Below, piece by piece: positions 16,424 to 22,727 of a stretch of 64,000 nt of DNA; position 1 is the stretch's first letter; each line of letters starts with the position of its first letter. The notes beneath the pieces are model-generated. The model did not search any database. It was not told the origin of the DNA and worked only from the letters and a program-made list of their open reading frames with translations. The DNA lies in assembly GCA_910577815.1 (NCBI GenBank), contig CAJTNO010000003.1, positions 124,001-188,000 of the forward strand. Direction: 5' to 3'. This stretch comes from an uncultured Christensenella sp. (GTDB lineage Bacteria; Bacillota; Clostridia; Christensenellales; CAG-917). The position numbers and the translations under genes are program-made.

Positions 16424-16852
16424 ATGAACAATTTTTTTGATATGAAGATGTTATCGAGCGGAAAAAACGAAGCGTTTGCGCGTAGCGCGGTCGCAACGTT
16501 TGCTCTTGTATGCTCCCCCACTCTGGAGGAGATAAACGACTTAAAAACCGCCGTAAGCGAAGCGGTAACCAACGCGGTAGTACACGCTTATAAGGAAGAA
16601 GGCGGAATAATAGAGCTCCTTGCGGAGGTAGATGAAAAAGAGCGCAGCATAACAGTGAGCGTAACGGATTTCGGTTGCGGGATTGCAAACGTAGACGAAG
16701 CCAAAGAACCGTTTTTCACTACAAAAGCGGACGACGAACGTAGCGGAATGGGTTTCACTATTATAGAGACGTTTACCGATGATATGACGGTACGCTCCAA
16801 AATCGGCGAAGGTACGACCGTAACAATGAAAAAGGTATTTAAAAATGCTTAG
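16424..16852 (+). CDS. spoIIAB: Anti-sigma F factor and serine kinase SpoIIAB
   Basis: 142 residues, GHKL-fold kinase that holds SigF inactive and phosphorylates SpoIIAA. The ATP-binding boxes are present: N box EAVTNAVVHAY, G1 DFGCGI, G2 RSGMGFTI. TAAGGAG precedes the ATG at 16424. It lies 9 nt after spoIIAA and overlaps sigF by 8 nt, so the regulator and its target are translationally coupled. Confidence 0.97.
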   Translation: MNNFFDMKMLSSGKNEAFARSAVATFALVCSPTLEEINDLKTAVSEAVTNAVVHAYKEEGGIIELLAEVDEKERSITVSVTDFGCGIANVDEAKEPFFTTKADDERSGMGFTIIETFTDDMTVRSKIGEGTTVTMKKVFKNA

Positions 16853-17558
16853 TCACGAGGAAACTCTCTCTCTGATTGCGAAATCGCAGGCGGGAGATAA
16901 CGATGCCAAAGAAAAGCTCATATCCGAAAATTTACCGCTTATAAAGTCTATAGTAAAGCGCTTTAACGGACGGCTTGAGTATGACGACCTTATGCAGCTT
17001 GGCGCGATGGGCTTGGTAAAAGCAATATCCAATTTCGACGTAGCATACGGAGTACGCTTTTCTACCTACGCCGTGCCAATGATAAGCGGAGAAATAAAGA
17101 GGTTTCTACGCGACGACGGAGCGGTAAAGGTATCCCGCTGGGCAAAAACCCTGTCTGCAAAGATATCGCAGTACATCGATGAGATTCAAAAGAGCGGAAA
17201 ACCCGAGCCGACTACCGACGAGCTTGCGGAACATTTCGGCGTTGAGCCTCAGGATATCGTATTTGCAATGGACACAACTCATTATCTGTTATCGCTTTCC
17301 GAGCCGTTGGGCGACGAGGACGGAGCGTCTCTCGGAGATAAGATAATCGGCGACAGCTCCCCCGACGAGAGTCTGGACAATTTAATGCTGCGCGACTGTA
17401 TACAAAATCTACCCGAGCGAGAAAAGAAAATAATAATTTTAAGGTATTTCAGAGATAAAACGCAAAGCGAGGTAGCCAAAGAGCTTGGAGTATCGCAAGT
17501 TCAGGTCAGTAGAATAGAGAGTAAAATACTCAAACAATTCAAAGAGGAAATCTCATAA
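16845..17558 (+). CDS. sigF: RNA polymerase sporulation sigma factor SigF
   Basis: 237 residues, the first forespore-specific sigma factor. Regions 2 to 4 are intact: NLPLIKSIVKRFNG, DLMQLGAMGLVKAI, FSTYAVPMISGEIKRFLRD (region 2), the basic VKVSRWAKTL (region 3), and the region 4 helix-turn-helix QSEVAKELGVSQVQVSRIES. Gene order spoIIAA-spoIIAB-sigF is universal in spore formers and separates it from the paralogous SigG at 40.9 kb. Confidence 0.96.
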   Translation: MLSHEETLSLIAKSQAGDNDAKEKLISENLPLIKSIVKRFNGRLEYDDLMQLGAMGLVKAISNFDVAYGVRFSTYAVPMISGEIKRFLRDDGAVKVSRWAKTLSAKISQYIDEIQKSGKPEPTTDELAEHFGVEPQDIVFAMDTTHYLLSLSEPLGDEDGASLGDKIIGDSSPDESLDNLMLRDCIQNLPEREKKIIILRYFRDKTQSEVAKELGVSQVQVSRIESKILKQFKEEIS

Positions 17559-17582
17559 AAGCGCAATTTTATTTGCGCTTTT
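17557..17582 (+). terminator. Terminator of the spoIIA operon
   Basis: A 10-bp stem AAAAGCGCAA / TTGCGCTTTT with a 6-nt loop and following T residues, overlapping the sigF stop codon. Confidence 0.75.
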
Positions 17583-17667
17583 AATTTCTTGACAGAATTT
17601 TGTTGCGGTTATGTCGCCTATCTTATTTCGGATTAGTTACTGATACGAAGATAAATTAAGCTTTATT

Positions 17668-17696
17668 CAGCAGTATAAATATATATTATATTGACT
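17668..17696. other. dif-like element upstream of the recombinase gene (candidate)
   Basis: Arms CAGCAGTATAA and TTATATTGACT are imperfect inverted repeats around a 7-bp AT spacer. The right half matches the Bacillota dif consensus at 14 of 17 positions by eye, but the left arm is poor and the spacer is one base too long. Placement next to a xer gene fits single-recombinase systems. This is speculative. Confidence 0.25.
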
Positions 17697-17714
17697 GACT
17701 AATGCAATATTAAG

Positions 17715-17743
17715 TTGATTTTTTGCGAATAGTTTGCTAAAAT
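17715..17743 (+). promoter_or_regulatory. Promoter of the tyrosine recombinase gene
   Basis: TTGATT (17715-17720), 17-bp spacer, TAAAAT (17738-17743), with an extended -10 TG. The 17 bp at 17728-17744 (AATAGTTTGCTAAAATT) occur again, unchanged and at the same promoter position, upstream of the PadR-like gene. Confidence 0.65.
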
Positions 17744-17779
17744 TATTACGATAATTCTTTTTTCTGTAGGAATTTTATA

Positions 17780-18853
17780 ATGGCAAACTATTTTAACGAA
17801 CGCGATAAAAAGTTCACCTTGCGCTTAAGAGAACTACGCGACACCCTGCCCGAATTCTGCGACGAATTTTTTATTGGTATCGAGCCTTTGACAACTCCTA
17901 TGACACGGCTTTATTACGCTTATGATTTGCGTATATTTTTTGATTACCTTATGCAAAATGTCAGAGCGTTCAGAAATTATACCGATATGCTTGATTTTAC
18001 CGTTTCGGACCTTGAAAAAATCACTACTCAGCACCTTGAGGCTTATCTTGAGTATCTTAGCCTGTACGAATACGACGGAAAGGAATACACAAACGGAAGC
18101 AAAGGCAAAGCGCGTAAAATTTCAACGGTGCGCACGTTTTTCAAGTACTATTTTAATCACGACAGGATAAGCTCCAACGTTGCGGCTAAGCTTACAATGC
18201 CGAAGCAACGCGATAAAGAAATTATCAGACTTGAGGAGCGTGAAGTATCAAGAATACTTGATGTTGCCGAATACGGCGAAGGGATGACCGAGCATCAGCG
18301 TAAAATTCAGCGCAATACACGTTACAGAGACGTAGCTATACTTACCCTGCTACTCGGCACGGGAATACGTGTAAGCGAATGCGTCGGGCTCAATCTTTCG
18401 GATATAGATTTTGACACTAATGCGTTTACGGTCACTCGCAAAGGCGGCAACCGCGCAATACTGTATTTCGGAGACGAAGTAGCAGTAGCATTGCAAGAAT
18501 ACATTGACAGCGAGCGGAAGGCTCTCATAAACCGCTGTGAAAAACTTGCTCCGGGAGATACGGACGCGCTGTTTTTATCGTTACAGGTAAGACGCATATC
18601 GGTACGCGCAGTAGAAAATTTAGTAAAAAAATATGCCGTAGAGGCGGCACCGCTTAAGCGTATATCTCCGCATAAGCTGAGAAGCACCTTCGGCACAAAT
18701 CTTTATCGCGCGACAGGCGACATATATATGGTTGCAGACGTACTCGGACACCGCGACGTAAACACTACTAAAAAACACTATGCCGCAATAGAGGAGGACC
18801 ACCGTAAAATCGCGTCCAAGGTCATAAAGCTGCGAGATAGCACCGAGGATTAG
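17780..18853 (+). CDS. Tyrosine recombinase, XerS-sized
   Basis: 357 residues. The SAM-like N-terminal domain spans about residues 10-150 and the catalytic domain about 160-345. Catalytic residues are all visible: Arg in GTGIRVSE, Lys in VTRKGGN, HKLRSTF (His and Arg), LGHRD (His) and Tyr in KKHYA. The length and the insertion between LDVAEYGEG and YRDVAILTLL recall XerS of streptococci more than XerC/XerD (about 300 residues). It may resolve chromosome dimers or be a domesticated integrase. No mobile-element genes flank it. Confidence 0.88.
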   Translation: MANYFNERDKKFTLRLRELRDTLPEFCDEFFIGIEPLTTPMTRLYYAYDLRIFFDYLMQNVRAFRNYTDMLDFTVSDLEKITTQHLEAYLEYLSLYEYDGKEYTNGSKGKARKISTVRTFFKYYFNHDRISSNVAAKLTMPKQRDKEIIRLEEREVSRILDVAEYGEGMTEHQRKIQRNTRYRDVAILTLLLGTGIRVSECVGLNLSDIDFDTNAFTVTRKGGNRAILYFGDEVAVALQEYIDSERKALINRCEKLAPGDTDALFLSLQVRRISVRAVENLVKKYAVEAAPLKRISPHKLRSTFGTNLYRATGDIYMVADVLGHRDVNTTKKHYAAIEEDHRKIASKVIKLRDSTED

Positions 18854-18945
18854 TGTATATACTAAGCCCCGACATTTACACCGCTCGACTGAATTTTATG
18901 TAGTTAATACAAAAGCTAATATGCTATATTATTACAATATATATC

Positions 18946-18979
18946 AATATTAACTATTATATAATATTGACTATTGTAT
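18946..18979 (+). repeat. Tandem 17-bp direct repeat in the padR-like promoter
   Basis: Positions 18946-18962 and 18963-18979 are two adjacent 17-bp units matching at 15 of 17 bases (AATATTAACTATTATAT and AATATTGACTATTGTAT). The second unit contains the -35 box. The DNA is AT-rich, so chance is possible, but an operator for the encoded PadR-like protein is an attractive reading. Confidence 0.5.
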
Positions 18980-18995
18980 AATAGTTTGCTAAAAT
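18967..18995 (+). promoter_or_regulatory. Promoter of the PadR-like membrane protein gene
   Basis: TTGACT (18967-18972), 17-bp spacer, TAAAAT (18990-18995). The segment 18980-18996 is identical to 17728-17744 in the recombinase promoter. An inverted repeat ACTATT-GTAT-AATAGT overlaps the spacer. Confidence 0.7.
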
Positions 18996-19022
18996 TGTGC
19001 TATCAACAATGGGAGATGAGTT

Positions 19023-21113
19023 ATGGATATTTCATCCGTCAACAGTGACCTCATAAGAGGTAACGTTACGACCATTATACTTGGCTGCCTAAAGGATGAG
19101 GATAAGTACGGCTATGAAATTCTCAAGGAAATAGAGGATAAAAGCAACAGTCAGTACGCACTTAAACAGGCAACACTATACAATCAGCTCAAGCGCCTTG
19201 AAAAGCAAGGGCTTGTAAGCTCATATGACGGCGCGCCCGACGACACCGGCGGCGGAAAGCGTCGCTATTATGCCCTTACTCCCGAAGGCAAAGGCTATCT
19301 GCTTAAGGAAAAAGGCGAGTATGAATATGCCCGCACTATCTTGGATAAGCTTGTATCCGAAAGCGAATTTGATTTTACAAACGATATACCCTTTGACGCC
19401 TCCGAGCTTCGCCCCTACTCCAAGCGCGGCGACGGTGAGGAAAAGGAAAAAACAAAGATAGTCTACAAGGACAAGATTGTAGAGGTTGAAAAGCCGGTTG
19501 AGATAGAAAAGCGCATTTACATAGACCGCTTCGGCAATCCTCTTTCGGAGGAGGAATACGAGCGCGCAACCACTCAAGCGCTTCTTGACGACGAGCAAGC
19601 GCGCAAAACGGAGGAAGAGCTTGCTTCCGCCCTTGCGAGATTGCGCGAAATAGAGGACGCGCGCGCCGCTTATGAGGTGCAACTGAAAAATTCCGAGCAG
19701 GAACGCATTGAAAAAGAAGAGAAGCTACGCAACATCGAGCAATCGGAGCGTGAAAAGGAAGAACAGCTACGCATTGCCGAGGAACAACGCATAAACAGCG
19801 AGGTTCAGTTAAGACAGGCGGAGCAGGAGCGTTCCACTACACAGGAGCAGCTAAAGACGTCTGAAGAACAGCTTAAGCTTGCCGAAGAAAAATGCGCGAC
19901 CAACGAAGAACAGCTGCGTGAAATCGAGCTCGAACGCGCCGCCATAGAGGAACAGCTACGCAAATCGGAAGAACAGCGAGCGGCTGTCGAAGACGAGCTT
20001 CGCAGACTTCAGAATGAACGTGCCGCCGAGGAAGAACGCAGGCGTATTGCGCTTAATAAACCCTCCACTACCGTTGACGAGTTGTTTTCAAAGCTCGAAG
20101 CACAATCCGAATATCAATTTAGCGCAAACCAAAATCCTACTCATATCTATGCCGAAATTCCCGATGACGGTCAGGTTTATTTTGAGCAAAGCAATAAAAA
20201 TACTTCCGCTCAACAGACTACTCTACAAGAGCTTTTCAGACAAATGGATGAAAAAGCGGCTCAGCTCGAAGCCGAGCGCATTCGTCGAGAACAGCAGGAC
20301 GAATTACTAAGGCAAGCCGAGGAGCTTCGCATTCAGCAGGAAGAAATTGAAAGACGCAGACAGGAAGCCGCGGCAGACGCGCTTGCGTTTGACAACCGCG
20401 AATTTGCACAGTCCGAGCTGGATACTTTCAGCACAGTAGATTCATACGGAGCGACTTCCGCAGTAGTGACTAAAAACGAAAACGGCTTCGAGTACGAAAA
20501 AAATCACGTAAATTACAGAGATTTCTTCAACTCTATTACGGATGACTCCGAGCCTGAACCGACATACGAGCAAAAGTCTCAACCGCAGCAGCAGTACGTT
20601 GACAGCGATATCAAAACAAGACTTTACGCCAAGGGATTTAAAATCCGCCCTTACGACAAAGGTAATACGTCCGAATATTATACGTTTAACTTTATTCAGT
20701 CAAACAGGATAAATCGCGACACCTTCCTTATAGTGCTTGCCCTGTTTATAGCCGAAATTGCAGTAATGTGGCTATCGCTTGCAACTCGTATATCCTACGT
20801 ATATTTCCTGCCGATAACGGTTGTAGGCGCTGTACTCTGCCTTATCCCGACTGCGGTTTACTTTGCGAACCCAACAAGACGAACGCGTGCCAACTTCAAT
20901 TTCAAGCTATCAATACTTAACCGCACTATGCTGTTTATAGAATTGACGGTCGTATGTATTTTAGTCGGCTTCTTTGCTCTCGGCGCAAGCGTGAACGATA
21001 TCGACCTTATACTCTGCTCTATGGTTATTCCCGCGGTAATATTGCTTAACCTGCCTATCAGCTCGGTTATATACTGGTTGTTATATCGCACAAGAAAATA
21101 TCATATCGCATAA
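19023..21113 (+). CDS. PadR-like regulator fused to coiled coils and four membrane helices
   Basis: 696 residues. Residues 1-115 form a PadR-type winged-helix domain: TTIILGCLKDEDKYGYEI, LKQATLYNQLKRLEKQGLV and the wing RRYYALTPEGKGYL. Residues about 190-345 and 400-465 are Glu/Arg/Gln-rich coiled coils with near-repeated EEQLR units. Residues 567-588, 590-613, 632-655 and 662-688 are hydrophobic enough to span the membrane four times. The frame is continuous with no sign of fusion error. A DNA-binding head tethered to the membrane by a long arm suggests a sensor, DNA anchor or structural role. GGGAG precedes the ATG; a terminator follows. Confidence 0.85.
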   Translation: MDISSVNSDLIRGNVTTIILGCLKDEDKYGYEILKEIEDKSNSQYALKQATLYNQLKRLEKQGLVSSYDGAPDDTGGGKRRYYALTPEGKGYLLKEKGEYEYARTILDKLVSESEFDFTNDIPFDASELRPYSKRGDGEEKEKTKIVYKDKIVEVEKPVEIEKRIYIDRFGNPLSEEEYERATTQALLDDEQARKTEEELASALARLREIEDARAAYEVQLKNSEQERIEKEEKLRNIEQSEREKEEQLRIAEEQRINSEVQLRQAEQERSTTQEQLKTSEEQLKLAEEKCATNEEQLREIELERAAIEEQLRKSEEQRAAVEDELRRLQNERAAEEERRRIALNKPSTTVDELFSKLEAQSEYQFSANQNPTHIYAEIPDDGQVYFEQSNKNTSAQQTTLQELFRQMDEKAAQLEAERIRREQQDELLRQAEELRIQQEEIERRRQEAAADALAFDNREFAQSELDTFSTVDSYGATSAVVTKNENGFEYEKNHVNYRDFFNSITDDSEPEPTYEQKSQPQQQYVDSDIKTRLYAKGFKIRPYDKGNTSEYYTFNFIQSNRINRDTFLIVLALFIAEIAVMWLSLATRISYVYFLPITVVGAVLCLIPTAVYFANPTRRTRANFNFKLSILNRTMLFIELTVVCILVGFFALGASVNDIDLILCSMVIPAVILLNLPISSVIYWLLYRTRKYHIA

Positions 21114-21125
21114 TTACAGATTTGC

Positions 21126-21151
21126 AAAAGTCCGCTGTATGCGGACTTTTT
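21126..21151 (+). terminator. Terminator of the PadR-like gene
   Basis: Ten-bp stem AAAAGTCCGC / GCGGACTTTT, 5-nt loop, then T. It lies 12 nt past the stop codon. Confidence 0.8.
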
Positions 21152-21217
21152 GTTATATTGCAATAAACATACACTTTATTTATCTTTATAATTATGATAT
21201 AATGTAAAAGGTAAACA

Positions 21218-21239
21218 AAAAAAGCCTTACGGCTTTTTT
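21218..21239 (-). terminator. Terminator of the tRNA-Trp gene
   Basis: Nine-bp stem AAAAAAGCC / GGCTTTTTT with a 4-nt loop, immediately after the CCA of tRNA-Trp on the minus strand. Confidence 0.75.
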
Positions 21240-21312
21240 GGCAGGGGTGGAAGGAATCGGACCCTCATCAATGGTTTTGGAGACCACTGTTTTACCACTA
21301 AACTACACCCCT
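21239..21312 (-). tRNA. tRNA-Trp (anticodon CCA)
   Basis: 74 nt including encoded CCA with G discriminator. Acceptor AGGGGTG / CACCCCT, anticodon loop CTCCAAA, T-loop TCCGATT. Transcribed alone from its own promoter. Confidence 0.95.
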
Positions 21313-21335
21313 ATAAGTTGTAATCAAGCTTGATT

Positions 21336-21364
21336 AGTATAACAAACATACCGACATTAGTCAA
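21336..21364 (-). promoter_or_regulatory. Promoter of tRNA-Trp
   Basis: Minus-strand TTGACT (21364-21359), 17-bp spacer, TATACT (21341-21336). A perfect 16-bp palindrome (TAATCAAG/CTTGATTA, 21321-21336) covers the expected start site and touches the -10 box. Confidence 0.8.
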
Positions 21365-21391
21365 ACAAATTACTTTAATTTGGAGAGAAAT

Positions 21392-22189
21392 ATGCAAAAC
21401 AAATACACGCTCGGCGTTATCGGCGCAGGCAATATGGCATATGCCATTGTCGGAGGCATAATAAACGGAGGCATACTTAAGTCTTCGGATATTGCAATAA
21501 GCGATATAGACGCGCAAAAGCTTGAGGCATTTGCCAAGCTTGGCGTATACACTCAAACGGATAACGTTTCGCTCTCGGCAAACTGCGAAAATTTGTTATT
21601 TGCCGTAAAGCCGCAGATAGCTCAAACCGTTTTTAACGAAATAGAGTCATCAGTCACCGCCAATACCGTAATTTCAATAATGGCAGGCATTACCCTGTCA
21701 AAGCTAAAAGCTGCGCTCGGCAATCGCAATTATGCGCGAATTATGCCCAACACTCCCGCACTTGTAGGTAAAGGAATGTCAGCAATAGCATTCAGTGAGA
21801 ATTTTTACAGTGATTTCGTAATGAATATATTCCGCTCCGTCGGAGAAGCAATACAACTTGACGAAAGTCGTTTTGACGCAGTTACATCTCTGAGCGGCTC
21901 GGGACCCGCATATGTCTACACCTTTATAAAAGCTCTGATAGACGGAGGAATGAGCGGCGGCTTGGATTTTGAAACGTCAGAACAGCTCGCATTGCAAACT
22001 GTTCTGGGCGCAGTAGAAATGATAAAGGCCTCCGACAAACCCATTAACGAATTGATAGACGCCGTATGCTCCAAGGGCGGCACCACAATTCAAGCAATAG
22101 ACAGCTTCCGTGAAGACGGTCTTGAAAATATAATTAAAAACGGTATGAAGAAATGCCTTAACCGTAGCGTAGAGCTGTCAAAGGAATAA
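21392..22189 (+). CDS. proC: Pyrroline-5-carboxylate reductase
   Basis: 265 residues, the last enzyme of proline synthesis, reducing pyrroline-5-carboxylate to proline with NAD(P)H. Motifs: LGVIGAGNMAYAIVGG (nucleotide binding), VKPQ, MPNTPALVGKG, the signature LSGSGPAYVY, and GGTTIQAIDSF at the C-terminal dimer region. GGAGAG lies 5 nt before the ATG at 21392; the upstream in-frame TTG at 21380 overlaps that ribosome site. It is followed 6 nt later by rnhA, so the two are cotranscribed. Confidence 0.95.
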   Translation: MQNKYTLGVIGAGNMAYAIVGGIINGGILKSSDIAISDIDAQKLEAFAKLGVYTQTDNVSLSANCENLLFAVKPQIAQTVFNEIESSVTANTVISIMAGITLSKLKAALGNRNYARIMPNTPALVGKGMSAIAFSENFYSDFVMNIFRSVGEAIQLDESRFDAVTSLSGSGPAYVYTFIKALIDGGMSGGLDFETSEQLALQTVLGAVEMIKASDKPINELIDAVCSKGGTTIQAIDSFREDGLENIIKNGMKKCLNRSVELSKE

Positions 22190-22195
22190 GAAAAT

Positions 22196-22657
22196 ATGGC
22201 AAGAAAATCTGTAGAAATATATACGGACGGAGCCTGCTCAGGCAATCCCGGAGTCGGAGGCTGGGCTGCCGTACTGCTCTATAACTCACACAAAAAAGAA
22301 ATCAGCGGCGCGGAGCCCGACACAACCAACAACCGTATGGAGCTGACCGCAATTATAGAAGGACTTAAGATGCTTAAAGAACCTTGCGACGTCACACTGT
22401 ACAGCGACAGCGCATATTCTGTTGACCCCTTTCTTAAAAACTGGATTAGCGGATGGATAGCTCGCGGATGGCGTACTGCAAGTAAAGACGACGTAAAAAA
22501 CGTAGACCTGTGGCAAACCCTGCTGCAGCTTACATCTAAACATAGCGTGACGTTTGTTAAAGTAAAAGGACATTCCGATAATGAATTAAATAATCGATGC
22601 GACCTGCTTGCCCGCACAGCTATCAAACAGCTTGCGGCAAAAACAAAATTAAACTAA
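22196..22657 (+). CDS. rnhA: Ribonuclease HI
   Basis: 153 residues; degrades the RNA strand of RNA-DNA hybrids. The four catalytic acids are visible: Asp in YTDGACSGNPG, Glu in NNRMELTA, Asp in YSDSAY, and Asp in NNRCDLLAR. The basic handle region WIARGWRTASK is present, as in the E. coli type. It follows proC directly, and a strong terminator follows. Confidence 0.96.
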   Translation: MARKSVEIYTDGACSGNPGVGGWAAVLLYNSHKKEISGAEPDTTNNRMELTAIIEGLKMLKEPCDVTLYSDSAYSVDPFLKNWISGWIARGWRTASKDDVKNVDLWQTLLQLTSKHSVTFVKVKGHSDNELNNRCDLLARTAIKQLAAKTKLN

Positions 22658-22673
22658 TTTTTTAATCTATATA

Positions 22674-22704
22674 AAAAATCCGTCGTGCATTACGACGGAT
22701 TTTT
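22674..22704. terminator. Bidirectional terminator between rnhA and ispH-S1
   Basis: A 13-bp perfect stem AAAAATCCGTCGT / ACGACGGATTTTT with a 5-nt loop. A and T tracts on both sides let it act on both converging transcripts. Confidence 0.85.
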
Positions 22705-22727
22705 AATTACTAAGTATTATAAATCAA

